Shown: positions 1 through 9,130 of the stretch, one piece after another
How positions within the stretch are numbered: the first letter of the stretch is position 1
Layout: each line of letters starts with the position of its first letter
Assembly: GCA_947476425.1 (NCBI GenBank)
Contig: CANJQJ010000021.1
Span: 1 to 46,363 of the forward strand
Length of the DNA: 46,363 nt
Direction of reading: 5' to 3'
Source: Sphingomonadaceae bacterium
GTDB lineage: Bacteria > Pseudomonadota > Alphaproteobacteria > Sphingomonadales > Sphingomonadaceae
Made by a program: the position numbers and the translations under genes
The notes under the pieces: model-generated
The model's database searches: none
What the model was told of the DNA's origin: nothing
What the model saw: only the letters and a program-made list of their open reading frames with translations

Positions 1-70
1 CATGCGATCGCGGGAAAAATGGCTTGATCCGGCGCATCTGCACCTCGCTCAGCATAAACAGATCGTCCAC
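1..70 (-). CDS. IS5-family transposase, N-terminal fragment
   Basis: The gene runs off the left edge after 23 codons. The visible peptide is (M)DDLFMLSEVQMRRIKPFF followed by PRSH, which matches the usual start of IS5-family (IS427/IS1031-like) DDE transposases (LSEAQMRRIEPYFPLSHG type). The start is a GTG at 68-70, preceded by AGGAGG eight bases upstream. That Shine-Dalgarno lies in the loop and arm of a small GCACC/GGTGC hairpin, which may keep expression low. The catalytic DDE domain is outside the window. Confidence 0.8.
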   Translation of the reverse strand, partial: MDDLFMLSEVQMRRIKPFFPRSH

Positions 71-147
71 AAGCAGCACCTCCTGGTGCCACCATTGAAT
101 CAACCCTCAGCCCATCATGCAAGCAATTTAACAGGTCCTGACCCTAG
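1..147 (-). mobile_element. IS5-family insertion sequence, 5' end (partial, left copy)
   Basis: This is the reverse complement of the last 142 bases of the window, without a mismatch. The terminal sequence is GGGTCAGGACCTGTTAA, next to a CTAG (144-147) that could be the target site, as IS5-type elements often use CTAG. Inside lies the start of a transposase pointing out of the window. Only the 5' end is present, so the far terminal repeat cannot be seen. Family assignment rests on the transposase N-terminus. Confidence 0.85.
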
Positions 148-253
148 TAAACCCTATCGGGCGCGCGACCTGCTTGGCGCGGTAGCGGCAATCGAGGCGC
201 GCTTCGCCGGAAAGCCCGCAAAGCGAGCACCCAAGGGCCTCGTGTTCTATTGA
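148..253 (+). pseudogene. Possible 3' remnant of a gene cut by the IS
   Basis: From the IS junction to a TGA at 251-253 the + strand reads about 34 codons with strongly G/C-rich third positions (…RARDLLGAVAAIEARF then AGKPAKRAPKGLVFY). It looks like the C-terminal end of a real protein whose 5' part would lie beyond the insertion. I do not recognise the family. It could also be chance coding-like sequence. The following 254-364 is intergenic, AT-richer, and would hold the promoter of the dnaJ-like gene. Confidence 0.3.
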
Positions 254-364
254 CGAATTTGCCGGACTGAATTTCCGGCTTGCGCAAAAGCCACAACGAC
301 CACATCTGGCTTGTGACCAAAGAGCAACATTTGGCGAACAGGTCAGGTTGGGCGAATCAGGTTT

Positions 365-1312
365 ATGGCGGATCTCTATTCGAAACTGGGCGTGGCCCGC
401 GGCGCTGACGAAGCGGCGATCAAGAAGGCGTATCGCAAGCTCGCCAAGGAGTTGCATCCCGATCGCAACCAGGACAATCCCAAGGCGACCGAGCGGTTTG
501 CGGAGATAACGTCGGCGTACGACCTGCTGTCCGACAAGGACAAACGTGCCCAATATGATCGCGGCGAAATCGACGAGCAGGGCAATCCCAAGATGCCGTT
601 CGGCTACGGTGCCGGCGGCGGCGGTAGCCAGGGCGGCTTTCGTGGCGGCGGACCGGGCGGCGCGCATTTCGAATTCGGCGGCGACGGCGCCGATATCGGT
701 GACATCTTCAGCAACCTGTTCGGGGGCGGAGCCGCCGGCGGGCGTGCGCGTGGCGGCGGTTTCGGTGGCTTCGGAGGTCGCGCGGCACCGCGCGGCGCCG
801 ACGTCGCCTATCGGCTCCAGGTTCCGTTCGAGGAAGCGGCGGCGCTCAAGCCGCAGCGAATCACGCTGTCCGGCGGCAAGACGATCGACCTCAAGCTGCC
901 GGCGGGGCTCGAATCGGGCACGCAGATGCGACTGGGCGGGCAGGGCGAGGAGGGCCCGGGCGGTCGTGGCGACGCGCTGGTGACAATCGAGATCCGCCCG
1001 CACCGCTTCTTCACGCGCGACGGCGACGATGTCAGGCTCGACCTCCCGATTGCGCTCGACGAGGCGGTCAAGGGCGGCCCAGTCAAGGTGCCAACGGTTG
1101 AAGGCGCGGTGATGCTGACCGTGCCGCCGGGATCGACTTCCGGCAAGACTCTGCGACTGAAGGGGCGTGGCTTCCACAGGAAGGCGGACGGGCGCGGTGA
1201 CCAGCTGGTGACGCTGATGATCGATATTCCTTCCGAGGACAGCGCGCTCAAGGAATTCGTGGAGACATGGTCCGGTGCGGGCCGCAATCCGCGAGCGGGG
1301 CTGGGGGTTTGA
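365..1312 (+). CDS. DnaJ/CbpA-type J-domain co-chaperone
   Basis: A 315-residue co-chaperone that would stimulate the ATPase of DnaK through its J-domain. Residues 1-65 form the J-domain with the HPD motif at 31-33. Residues about 75-145 are a very Gly-rich (G/F) linker containing IGDIFSNLFGGG. The rest is the DnaJ C-terminal substrate-binding fold (…KTIDLKLPAGLESGTQMRL…). The CxxCxGxG zinc repeats of DnaJ proper are absent, so this is a type II/CbpA-like protein rather than the main DnaJ. The start ATG has only a weak Shine-Dalgarno (CAGG). The stop is 40 bases before the preferred yihY start. Confidence 0.9.
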   Translation: MADLYSKLGVARGADEAAIKKAYRKLAKELHPDRNQDNPKATERFAEITSAYDLLSDKDKRAQYDRGEIDEQGNPKMPFGYGAGGGGSQGGFRGGGPGGAHFEFGGDGADIGDIFSNLFGGGAAGGRARGGGFGGFGGRAAPRGADVAYRLQVPFEEAAALKPQRITLSGGKTIDLKLPAGLESGTQMRLGGQGEEGPGGRGDALVTIEIRPHRFFTRDGDDVRLDLPIALDEAVKGGPVKVPTVEGAVMLTVPPGSTSGKTLRLKGRGFHRKADGRGDQLVTLMIDIPSEDSALKEFVETWSGAGRNPRAGLGV

Positions 1313-1352
1313 TCGCTCGATCGACAACCCCGGCCGGGATGACGCCTGGGGG

Positions 1353-2294
1353 ATGAAGGACGTCTCCCCCACTTCGCCCGAGGAGCGCGCCCGGGTCGAG
1401 GCCAGGGGCGGGCTGGTCAGGCACCTCGATCGGATCGGGCCGGGGACACGGGTCTATGAGGTCGCGAAGCGGGTAATCGTCGGGGTTTATTCGGATGGCT
1501 TCATCCACGCCGGCAATCTCGCCTATCTCGCGCTGCTGACGCTTTTCCCGTTTTTCATCATTCTTTCCGCGGTGGCGCAGTTCTTCGGGCATGGCACCGA
1601 CACGATACTGGCGCTGCACAGTTTCATGCGGACGTTGCCGCCAAGCGTTGCCGCCTTGCTCGCCAAGCCGATCGCCGACGTGCTCGCGGCGCGAACCGGG
1701 ATGCTGCTGTGGTTCGGCGCGCTCGTCGGGCTGTGGTCGGTGGTGAGCTTCATCGAGACGATTCGCGACATCCTCCGCCGGGCCTATGGGACTCGCTATT
1801 CGCGCAGCTTCTGGGCCTATCGGCTGAGTTCGATCCTGCTGGTCATCGTGTCGACCACACTCGCGCTCACCGCGTTCAGCGCGCAGATATTCCTGACGGC
1901 GCTCGAGCAGTTCATCTACCGCATATTGCCCTTCGCCGAGAACATGGTCGGCCTGGTGCAGCTGTCACGGCTTGTCCCGCTGGCGATGCTTTCCGGCGCG
2001 CTCTACGTGCTGTTCTATTCGCTCACGCCAAGCAAATATCGCTATTCGGCCTGTCCGAAATGGCCCGGTGCGCTGTTCACGGCGTTCTGGTGGATGGCGG
2101 TGACGATCGCATTGCCTCCGGTACTCGGCTTGCTCGGCAACTATGATCTCACCTATGGCAGCCTCGCAGGCGTGATCATTGCGTTGATATTCTTCTGGCT
2201 CGTGGGACTCGGCCTTGTTTTTGGGGCACATCTCAACGCGGCACTGGCGGAATCGCCCACGGAAACGGTAATGGAGCCCGCATCAACGGGCTGA
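1353..2294 (+). CDS. YihY/virulence factor BrkB family membrane protein
   Basis: An inner-membrane protein of 313 residues with the YihY pattern: an N-terminal cytosolic segment, then about six hydrophobic helices (first one about residues 40-60, LAYLALLTLFPFFIILSAV). The family includes the former RNase BN, whose nuclease function was later assigned to another gene, so no enzymatic role is claimed. The ATG at 1353 gives the N-terminus MKDVSPTSPEE. A GTG at 1275 would add 26 residues and overlap the dnaJ-like gene, and neither has a strong Shine-Dalgarno. fabI follows after 10 bases. Confidence 0.88.
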   Translation: MKDVSPTSPEERARVEARGGLVRHLDRIGPGTRVYEVAKRVIVGVYSDGFIHAGNLAYLALLTLFPFFIILSAVAQFFGHGTDTILALHSFMRTLPPSVAALLAKPIADVLAARTGMLLWFGALVGLWSVVSFIETIRDILRRAYGTRYSRSFWAYRLSSILLVIVSTTLALTAFSAQIFLTALEQFIYRILPFAENMVGLVQLSRLVPLAMLSGALYVLFYSLTPSKYRYSACPKWPGALFTAFWWMAVTIALPPVLGLLGNYDLTYGSLAGVIIALIFFWLVGLGLVFGAHLNAALAESPTETVMEPASTG

Positions 2295-2304
2295 GGGAGT
2301 GATA

Positions 2305-3108
2305 ATGAGCGGGTTGATGAAGGGAAAGCGTGGGCTGATCATGGGCTTGGCCAATGATCGCTCGCTCGCCTGGGGCATAGCCAAGGCGCTCCACGCGCAG
2401 GGTGCCGAGATGGCGTTCAGCTACCAGGGCGAGTCGCTGGAGCGGCGCGTGCGTCCGTTGGCGGCCGAAGTGGGCTCCGACTTCCTGATCGATTGCGATG
2501 TCGCCGACATGGCTGCACTCGACAAGACGTTCGAGACGCTGGCGGAGCGCTGGCCGACGATCGATTTCGTCGTCCATGCGATCGGTTTCTCCGACAAGAA
2601 TGAATTGCGCGGCCTGTATGTCGATACCAGCCTCGACAATTTCCTGATGACGATGAACATCTCGGCCTACAGCTTCGTCGCCGTGACGCGGCGGGCGCGG
2701 GCGATGATGCCGGAGGGCGGCTCGATCCTGACGCTGAGCTATTACGGCGCCGAGAAGGTCGTGCCGCATTACAATGTGATGGGCGTCGCCAAGGCGGCGC
2801 TCGAGGCGTCGGTGAAATATCTGGCAATGGATCTCGGCCCGGAGAATATCCGGGTCAATGCGATCTCGGCCGGCCCGATCAAGACGCTCGCCGCGTCGGG
2901 CATCGGCGATTTCCGCTACATCCTGAAGTGGAACGAGCTCAATTCGCCACTTCGTCGCAACGTGACGATCGAGGACGTCGGTGGCGCCGGCGTCTACCTG
3001 CTGTCGAACCTTGCGTCAGGCGTGACTGGTGAAATCCACTTCGTCGATGCCGGCTATAACGTCATCGGCATGAAGGCCGAAGACGCGCCGGATATCGCGC
3101 TGGCATGA
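2305..3108 (+). CDS. fabI: Enoyl-[acyl-carrier-protein] reductase (NADH), FabI
   Basis: The last reductive step of each fatty acid elongation cycle in the cytoplasm: reduction of trans-2-enoyl-ACP. This is a Rossmann-fold SDR of 267 residues. Tyr146, Tyr156 and Lys163 (the Y-x6-K spacing typical of FabI) fall at the same numbers as in the E. coli enzyme, and [18 protein letters not shown] is the FabI-type cofactor loop. FabI is the target of triclosan. The ATG at 2305 is chosen because GAGGGAG sits just upstream; a GTG at 2299 lies inside that site. The stop overlaps the aroC start as ATGA, implying translational coupling. Confidence 0.97.
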   Translation: MSGLMKGKRGLIMGLANDRSLAWGIAKALHAQGAEMAFSYQGESLERRVRPLAAEVGSDFLIDCDVADMAALDKTFETLAERWPTIDFVVHAIGFSDKNELRGLYVDTSLDNFLMTMNISAYSFVAVTRRARAMMPEGGSILTLSYYGAEKVVPHYNVMGVAKAALEASVKYLAMDLGPENIRVNAISAGPIKTLAASGIGDFRYILKWNELNSPLRRNVTIEDVGGAGVYLLSNLASGVTGEIHFVDAGYNVIGMKAEDAPDIALA

Positions 3109-4178
3109 GCTTCAATACGTTCGGGCGCGTTTTTCGCTTCACGACCTGGGGGGAGAGTCATGGGCCTGCGCTAGGCGCGGTGGTCGATGGCTGCCCGCCG
3201 GGGCTTGAGCTCGGTGAGGACGACATCCAGCCGTATCTCGACAAGCGGCGGCCCGGAACGTCACGCTTCACGACCCAGCGCCAGGAGCCCGACCAAGTGC
3301 GGATCCTTTCGGGGACGTTCGAAGGGCGAACGACGGGCACGCCGCTCAGCCTGATGATCGACAATGTCGACCAGCGCTCGAAAGATTATTCGGACGTCGC
3401 CAAGGCTTATCGGCCGGGCCATGCCGATTATGCCTATGATGCGAAATACGGCTTTCGCGATTATCGCGGCGGCGGGCGCAGTTCCGCGCGCGAGACCGCA
3501 GCGCGGGTCGCCGCTGGCGCGGTGGCGCGCAAGGTGATCGACGGCGTGAGGATTCGCGCTTATCTCGTTGAGATCGGTGGTGATACTATCGATCGCGCAG
3601 CGTTCGACGATTCGCAGATCGACGCCAATCCCTTCTTCTGCCCGGATCCGGCTGCAGCCGCGCGCTGGGAAGTGTTGGTCGATAATGCGCGCAAGAGCGG
3701 GTCCTCCCTGGGTGCGGTGGTCGAATGCGTCGCCGAGGGCGTGCCGCCGGGCTGGGGCGCGCCGCTATATGCAAAGCTCGACAGCGAACTTGCCGCGGCG
3801 ATGATGAGCATCAATGCGGTCAAGGGAGTCGAGATTGGCGATGGCTTCCATGCCGCGCGGCTGACCGGCGAAAGCAATGCCGATGCGATGCGTCCGGGCA
3901 AGGACGGCAAGCCGCATTTCCTCGCCAATCACGCGGGCGGTGTCGCCGGCGGCATCTCGACCGGGCAGCCGGTGGTCGTGCGGGTTGCGCTGAAGCCGAC
4001 ATCGTCGATCCTCACGCCAGTCGAGACGATCGACCGCGCCGGCGAGGCGGCGGAAATCATGACCAAGGGGCGTCACGATCCCTGCGTCGGCATTCGCGCC
4101 GCGCCGGTGGTCGAGGCGATGATGGCGATCGTGCTGGCCGACCAGAAACTGCTTCACCGGGCGCAAACCGGGCGATGA
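3105..4178 (+). CDS. aroC: Chorismate synthase
   Basis: Converts 5-enolpyruvylshikimate-3-phosphate to chorismate, the last step of the shikimate pathway, using reduced FMN. The 357-residue length is normal. Signatures seen are [20 protein letters not shown] near the N-terminus, [20 protein letters not shown] around residue 125, and [20 protein letters not shown] near the C-terminus. It overlaps fabI upstream and the acylphosphatase gene downstream by four bases each, so the three are very probably one transcript. Confidence 0.97.
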   Translation: MSFNTFGRVFRFTTWGESHGPALGAVVDGCPPGLELGEDDIQPYLDKRRPGTSRFTTQRQEPDQVRILSGTFEGRTTGTPLSLMIDNVDQRSKDYSDVAKAYRPGHADYAYDAKYGFRDYRGGGRSSARETAARVAAGAVARKVIDGVRIRAYLVEIGGDTIDRAAFDDSQIDANPFFCPDPAAAARWEVLVDNARKSGSSLGAVVECVAEGVPPGWGAPLYAKLDSELAAAMMSINAVKGVEIGDGFHAARLTGESNADAMRPGKDGKPHFLANHAGGVAGGISTGQPVVVRVALKPTSSILTPVETIDRAGEAAEIMTKGRHDPCVGIRAAPVVEAMMAIVLADQKLLHRAQTGR

Positions 4179-4459
4179 TCCAGCAGATCGCGCGGCGAAT
4201 CCGCGTTCATGGACAGGTACAGGGAGTCTGCTTTCGCGACTGGGCAATTGCGCAGGCCAAGGCGCTGTCGCTGGATGGCTGGGTGCGTAACCGCCTCGAC
4301 GGAACGGTGGAGATCCTTGCGCGCGGGCTTCCCGAAGCGATCGAATCGCTCGTTGCCGCGTGTCGGCAGGGGCCGCCCGCCGCTCACGTCGAGCGTGTCG
4401 AGGTAGAGGATAGCCCGGGGCTGGTGGCTGCCGGGTTCACGCGCAAGCCGACGGTGTAG
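4175..4459 (+). CDS. acyP: Acylphosphatase
   Basis: A small (94-residue) cytoplasmic enzyme that hydrolyses acyl phosphates. The phosphate-binding loop [11 protein letters not shown] carries the catalytic Arg, and [13 protein letters not shown] carries the catalytic Asn. The start ATG overlaps the aroC stop (ATGA). Its physiological substrate cannot be told from context. Confidence 0.93.
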   Translation: MIQQIARRIRVHGQVQGVCFRDWAIAQAKALSLDGWVRNRLDGTVEILARGLPEAIESLVAACRQGPPAAHVERVEVEDSPGLVAAGFTRKPTV

Positions 4460-4463
4460 CGCG

Positions 4464-5945
4464 ATGACGATCAACATCGACATGGGCGCCGACGAGCGCG
4501 GCCAGCCTTTCCTGCTTGATCTCGAGGAGTTGCTGGCGACCCGACTGCTCGTCCAGGGCAATTCGGGTTCGGGAAAATCGCACCTTCTGCGGCGCCTGCT
4601 CGAAGCAAGTTCGCAATGGGTCCAGCAGGTTATCCTCGATCCCGAAGGTGATTTCGTAACGTTGGCGGAGCGCTTCGGGCATATGGTTGTCGAGGCTGCG
4701 GACTATAGCGAGCCCGAGATCGTCGCGATTGCCGCGCGAGTCCGCGCGCATCGCGTGTCGGTGGTGCTCAATCTCGAGGGGCTCGACGCCGATGCACAAC
4801 TGCGCTGCGCCGCGACCTTCCTCAACCGGATGTTCGATAGCCCGCGCGATCAATGGTATCCGGTGCTTGTCGTGGTCGATGAGGCGCAGCTGTTCGCGCC
4901 TGCTGTCGGCGGCGAGGTGGCTGAGGAAGCGCGACGCGCTTCCCTGGGAGCGATGACCAACCTGATGTGTCGTGGTCGAAAGCGCGGCATGGCCGGGGTG
5001 ATCGCGACGCAGAGGCTCGCCAAGCTTGCAAAGAATGTCGCAGCAGAAGCTTCCAACTTCCTGATGGGAAGGACTTTTCTCGATATCGACATGGCGCGCG
5101 CCGCCGATCTGCTTGGCATGGAGCGGCGACAGGCCGAACAGATTCGCGATCTCGAACGCGGGCAGTTTCTGGCACTCGGACCGGCGATGACTCGACGGCC
5201 GCGACTGGTGCGAATCGGTGGGGTCGAGACGGGTGGACGTGGCGGCGGGCCAAAGCTCGCGCCGCTTCCGGCGTTCAGCGACGCGGATCGCCGTGCGCTG
5301 CTGTTCGATGCCGTGGAGGACAGCGCGCCCGAGCCGCTGCCGCCTCCTCCGCAGCCGGTCGCGGTCGAGGAACTATTGTCGCAGATCGAGCGAATCGCGC
5401 TCCAGCCGGCGCGGGCGTCGCCAGAAGCGCCCGAGCCTGACCTGATGACCTTGATCGATGCTACCGAGGATGTGTTGCGCGACATCGTCGCCGATACGGA
5501 TTCGGCGGGACGTGCGGCGGGATCGTTGTTCCAGGATTTCACGGTTCGATGCCGGATGCGTGGGCTTGTGAAGCCGCCGCTGGACCTGCAGGGGTTCAGT
5601 CGTCGGCTGGCAATGGCGCGTGCGGGACTGGCTTCGGCGGAGAGCGATCCTGCCTGGCGCGAGGCGCTCGCCGTGGCGGACCAGCTGCCCTCCGACATGC
5701 TGGGGGTGTTCCTGCTGATCGCGCGCGCTGCGCGGACTGGCGATCCGGCTCCCGGCGAGCAGGAGATCGCGCAGATCTACGGGACTCAGTCGCTCGGCCG
5801 GGCGCGGCGGTTGATCGAATATATGGAAAAGGAGCGAGTCCTTGCGACTCGCACCGACATGCGAGGCCGCCGCTCGATCGCGATCCCGCAACTGGGCTGG
5901 ACGACGGGCCCGGAGGCGGATCCGGCGGAGCGGGACGTGGCGTGA
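4464..5945 (+). CDS. HerA/FtsK-type P-loop ATPase (DUF87-like)
   Basis: A 493-residue cytoplasmic ATPase of the HerA-FtsK superfamily. The Walker A loop GNSGSGKS is at residues 32-39, a LDPEGDF strand near 58, the Walker B stretch LVVVDEAQLF near 138, and MCRGRKRGMAGVIATQR near 170 fits sensor/arginine-finger elements of HerA. The region after about residue 255 is low-complexity Pro/Arg/Ala-rich, followed by a C-terminal part with a wHTH-like feel (QIYGTQSLGRARRLIEYMEK). There is no adjacent NurA nuclease gene. The start lies four bases after the acyP stop. Role unknown; a DNA-translocating function is inferred from the family only. Confidence 0.85.
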   Translation: MTINIDMGADERGQPFLLDLEELLATRLLVQGNSGSGKSHLLRRLLEASSQWVQQVILDPEGDFVTLAERFGHMVVEAADYSEPEIVAIAARVRAHRVSVVLNLEGLDADAQLRCAATFLNRMFDSPRDQWYPVLVVVDEAQLFAPAVGGEVAEEARRASLGAMTNLMCRGRKRGMAGVIATQRLAKLAKNVAAEASNFLMGRTFLDIDMARAADLLGMERRQAEQIRDLERGQFLALGPAMTRRPRLVRIGGVETGGRGGGPKLAPLPAFSDADRRALLFDAVEDSAPEPLPPPPQPVAVEELLSQIERIALQPARASPEAPEPDLMTLIDATEDVLRDIVADTDSAGRAAGSLFQDFTVRCRMRGLVKPPLDLQGFSRRLAMARAGLASAESDPAWREALAVADQLPSDMLGVFLLIARAARTGDPAPGEQEIAQIYGTQSLGRARRLIEYMEKERVLATRTDMRGRRSIAIPQLGWTTGPEADPAERDVA

Positions 5946-5953
5946 GGTGCTTG

Positions 5954-5975
5954 CCCCTCCCTTTGCAGGGAGGGG
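5954..5975. repeat. REP-like hairpin between convergent genes (CCCCTCCCT type)
   Basis: A 9-bp inverted repeat CCCCTCCCT / AGGGAGGGG with a TTGC loop sits in the 44-bp gap between the HerA-like ATPase (+) and purA (-). The same stem occurs at 26583-26603. There is no T-tract on either side, so it is not a textbook terminator, though it may still mark the 3' ends of both transcripts. Confidence 0.75.
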
Positions 5976-5989
5976 AGACGGTATAGCCT

Positions 5990-7285
5990 TCAATCCGCGA
6001 AGGGATCCTTTACGAGGATCGTGTCGTCGCGTTCGGGGCTGGTCGAGACCAGGGCGACCGGGCAGCCGATCAATTCCTCGATGCGGCGGACATATTTGAT
6101 CGCCTGCGCCGGCAGCTGTGCCCAGTTTCGCGCGCCGGCGGAGGATTCGTTCCAGCCAGCGATCGTCTCGTAGATCGGGATCGCGCGCGCCTGGTCCTGT
6201 GGGTGGGGCGGGAGATAGTCGTAATGCTTGCCCTCGACAGTGTAGCCCACGCAGATCTTCAGTTCCTCGAAGCCGTCGAGCACGTCGAGCTTGGTGAGCG
6301 CGATGCCGGTGACGCCCGAAACCGCGATCGACTGGCGCACGAGAACCGCGTCGAACCAGCCGCAGCGGCGCTTGCGCCCGGTGACGGTGCCGAATTCATG
6401 GCCACGTTCGCCGAGGCGTTGGCCGGTCTCGTCCTCGAGCTCGGTCGGGAAGGGGCCGGAACCGACGCGCGTGGTATAGGCCTTGGTGATGCCGAGGACG
6501 AAGCCAGCCGCGCTGGGGCCGAGGCCGGAGCCGCCAGCGGCGGTGCCGGCGATGGTGTTCGACGAGGTGACGAAGGGATAGGTGCCATGATCGACGTCGA
6601 GCAACACACCCTGCGCGCCCTCGAAGAGGATGCGGGCACCCTTCTGCTTGGCAGCGTTGAGCGTCAGCCAGACTGGCTTGGCGAAAGGCAGGATGAAATC
6701 AGCGATCTCGCGCAGATCCGCCATCAGGCGGTCGCGATCGACCGGGGTCGTGCCGAAGCCCGCCCGCAGCGCGTCATGATGCGCGCAGATTCGATCGAGC
6801 TGGAGCTCGAGATCGTCGAGATGGGCGAGATCGCAGACGCGAATCGCGCGGCGGCCGACCTTGTCCTCATAGGCCGGGCCGATGCCGCGACGCGTGGTGC
6901 CGATCTTGCCGGCGCCCGAAGCGTCCTCGCGCAGGCCATCGAGATCGCGATGGAAAGGCAGGATCAGCGGGCAAGTCTCCGCGATCTGGAGATTTTCCGG
7001 GGTGATGGTGACGCCCTGACCCTTGAGCTTGGCGACCTCCTCGCGGAAATGCCACGGATCGAGCACGACGCCATTGCCGATCACCGACAGGGTGCCACGG
7101 ACGATGCCCGAGGGCAGCAGGCTGAGCTTGTAGGTCTGGTCCTCCACGACGAGCGTATGCCCGGCATTGTGGCCACCCTGGAATCGCACCACCACGTCGG
7201 CGCGCTCAGCGAGCCAGTCGACGATCTTGCCCTTGCCTTCGTCGCCCCACTGGGCCCCGATGACGGTTACATTGGCCACGGCCAT
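5990..7285 (-). CDS. purA: Adenylosuccinate synthetase
   Basis: Joins IMP and aspartate with GTP to give adenylosuccinate, the first committed step to AMP. Length is 431 residues. Motifs are [11 protein letters not shown] (GTP P-loop) at the N-terminus, [27 protein letters not shown] and [12 protein letters not shown]. The ATG at 7285 has AAAGGGA directly against it, too close to act as Shine-Dalgarno. A GTG at 7279 would place that site six bases away and give the family's usual start [12 protein letters not shown], so the true start may be 7279. Confidence 0.96.
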   Translation of the reverse strand: MAVANVTVIGAQWGDEGKGKIVDWLAERADVVVRFQGGHNAGHTLVVEDQTYKLSLLPSGIVRGTLSVIGNGVVLDPWHFREEVAKLKGQGVTITPENLQIAETCPLILPFHRDLDGLREDASGAGKIGTTRRGIGPAYEDKVGRRAIRVCDLAHLDDLELQLDRICAHHDALRAGFGTTPVDRDRLMADLREIADFILPFAKPVWLTLNAAKQKGARILFEGAQGVLLDVDHGTYPFVTSSNTIAGTAAGGSGLGPSAAGFVLGITKAYTTRVGSGPFPTELEDETGQRLGERGHEFGTVTGRKRRCGWFDAVLVRQSIAVSGVTGIALTKLDVLDGFEELKICVGYTVEGKHYDYLPPHPQDQARAIPIYETIAGWNESSAGARNWAQLPAQAIKYVRRIEELIGCPVALVSTSPERDDTILVKDPFAD

Positions 7286-7339
7286 TCCCTTTTTGAAAAT
7301 CAAACCGGCGCTGCCTATTGGAAGCGGAAGCTTTCGTCC

Positions 7340-8209
7340 ATGCTTATGTGGCAGTTCGGTGAACGACGATCATGGCTGGCGGCAATGCTTTTGCTGTTCG
7401 TCGCGACGGTTGCGCCAGCCACGGCGCCCCGACATCATGCCTATGGCAGCGACGCGCGGCAGGCCATCGATTTCTATCCATCGCGAGAGAAGCGTGCGCC
7501 GCTGATCATCTATGTCCATGGCGGCGGCTGGTCGGCGGGTTCGCGGGCGCTGGGTGCCGATTTTGCGGCGCATTTCCAGGCGCGGGGCTTTGCCGTGGCA
7601 ACGGTGGGTTATCGGCTGCTGCCATCGGTGAAGGTCGAGGACCAGCTTGGCGACCTTGCGGCTTCGATTCGCTGGATGAGCCACCATGCCTCGAAGCTCC
7701 ACGCAGATCCGGGACGCATCATATTGATCGGGCATAGTTCCGGTGCGCACCTCGCCGCGATGATCGCGACCGATCCGCGCTGGCTGGAGGAAGCGGGGGT
7801 ACGATTCGATTCGATTCGGGCGGTGGTGTCGCTGGACGGGGCAGGGCTGGACGTGCCGGGGATCATGGCGGCGGGCGCGGATGCATCGCCTTTTTATGCA
7901 GGCGCATTCGGCCGCGATCCCGATCGGCGAGCGGCGCTTTCGCCGACGAGTCATGCCGCTGCACCCAATGCGCCGTGCTGGTTGTTCCTGTATGATGGAG
8001 CGCATAATCCGGCGGCGGGTTATTTCGCCAGGCATCTTGCGGATGCATTGATTGCGGCTGGCGCAGCTGCGCAAGTCGTCCCGATCGGAGATACGACGCA
8101 TATGAAGCTATTGCATCGACTTGGCGCCAGTGGCGACATTGCGACAGGGATGGTGGATCGATTCCTGGGCGAGGCAGTGCAGCCCGTGGGCCGCGGTACG
8201 GGGAATTAG
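7340..8209 (+). CDS. Alpha/beta-hydrolase (HGG-type esterase), first of a tandem pair
   Basis: A 289-residue esterase/lipase-like alpha/beta-hydrolase. An N-terminal hydrophobic stretch ([17 protein letters not shown]) suggests export or anchoring. The oxyanion motif HGGGW, the nucleophile elbow GHSSG and a late His (DTTHMKLL) form the expected catalytic set. It is paralogous to the next gene: both share [AG]YG[ST][23 protein letters not shown] and TTHM. Substrate unknown. It is divergent from purA, with 54 bases between the starts. Confidence 0.85.
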   Translation: MLMWQFGERRSWLAAMLLLFVATVAPATAPRHHAYGSDARQAIDFYPSREKRAPLIIYVHGGGWSAGSRALGADFAAHFQARGFAVATVGYRLLPSVKVEDQLGDLAASIRWMSHHASKLHADPGRIILIGHSSGAHLAAMIATDPRWLEEAGVRFDSIRAVVSLDGAGLDVPGIMAAGADASPFYAGAFGRDPDRRAALSPTSHAAAPNAPCWLFLYDGAHNPAAGYFARHLADALIAAGAAAQVVPIGDTTHMKLLHRLGASGDIATGMVDRFLGEAVQPVGRGTGN

Positions 8210-8211
8210 AG

Positions 8212-9093
8212 ATGCGACGACTGAAGCTGGGTGTCATCGGCGCGATGCTTGCCTCGCTGTTCTCAGGGCCAACGCCTGCGCCGGCCCAGACGAGCGAGAC
8301 CGGGCAAATCGGACTGGCCTATGGGACCGACCCACTGCAGACCCTCGATCTCTATAGGCCCGACTCCATCTCGCCTGCGCCGGTGATTCTGTTCGTCCAT
8401 GGCGGCGGGTGGAGCGGGGGATCGAAGGCGATGGGCGAGCATTGGCAGCCAGCGCATTATCTCGCGCAGGGCTATGCCTGGGCGACGATGGATTATCGCC
8501 TCGTGCCCGCTGCTACGGTGGAAGATGGTGCGGCCGATGTCGCCCGCGCCTTTGCGTGGCTTCGCGGGCAGGCGGAGGCGTTCGGCATCGATCCTGACCG
8601 AATCGTGCTGATGGGGCATAGTGCAGGCGCGCATCTCGCCGCGCTGGTCGCCACCGATCCGCACTGGCTGGCGGCGGAAGGCCTATCGCCTGACACCATC
8701 GATGCCGTGATCTCGCTGGACGGCGCCGGTCTCGACGTGGTTTCGGCAATGGCGCCGGGCGCCGGAGCTTCCGGTTACCACCTTCCAGCCTTCGGAAGCG
8801 ATGTTGCCCGGCAGGCTCGGCTCTCACCGATCAGTTACGCTGATTCGCCGAATGCGCCGCGTTGGCTGTTCCTCCACGACGGGGATAATGATCCGTCGCG
8901 GGGGCGCTTCGCGCAGCGCCTGGCGGGCGCGCTGACCGTCGGAGGTGCTGAGGCGCGTGTCGTGGCTATCCACGGGACGACGCATATGCGGATGATCAAC
9001 GAACTCGGCAGCGATGGTGATGCCACTGCCGCTGTGGTGGACGAGTTTCTCGATTCGCTACCGGTGATGGGCGATTCGATGGCGGGACGATAA
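8212..9093 (+). CDS. Alpha/beta-hydrolase (HGG-type esterase), second of a tandem pair
   Basis: A 293-residue paralogue of the preceding gene, starting two bases after its stop. A signal peptide is visible (MRRLKLGVIGAMLASLFS then GPTPAPAQ), so it is probably periplasmic. HGGGWSGGS is the oxyanion loop, GHSAG the nucleophile elbow, and the TTHMRM segment carries the candidate catalytic His. The pair arose by tandem duplication. A carboxylesterase activity is inferred from the fold; nothing nearby suggests the substrate. Confidence 0.85.
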   Translation: MRRLKLGVIGAMLASLFSGPTPAPAQTSETGQIGLAYGTDPLQTLDLYRPDSISPAPVILFVHGGGWSGGSKAMGEHWQPAHYLAQGYAWATMDYRLVPAATVEDGAADVARAFAWLRGQAEAFGIDPDRIVLMGHSAGAHLAALVATDPHWLAAEGLSPDTIDAVISLDGAGLDVVSAMAPGAGASGYHLPAFGSDVARQARLSPISYADSPNAPRWLFLHDGDNDPSRGRFAQRLAGALTVGGAEARVVAIHGTTHMRMINELGSDGDATAAVVDEFLDSLPVMGDSMAGR

Positions 9094-9130
9094 TCGGTCC
9101 TGTGGCGCGCTGACGCGCGCACCCAACACC

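Noticed and set aside
6203-7339. Long + strand open frame opposite purA, in frame with the first esterase
   Set aside because: It is antisense to a clearly conserved purA. Long antisense frames are common in GC-rich genomes, and the esterase homology begins only after 7340.
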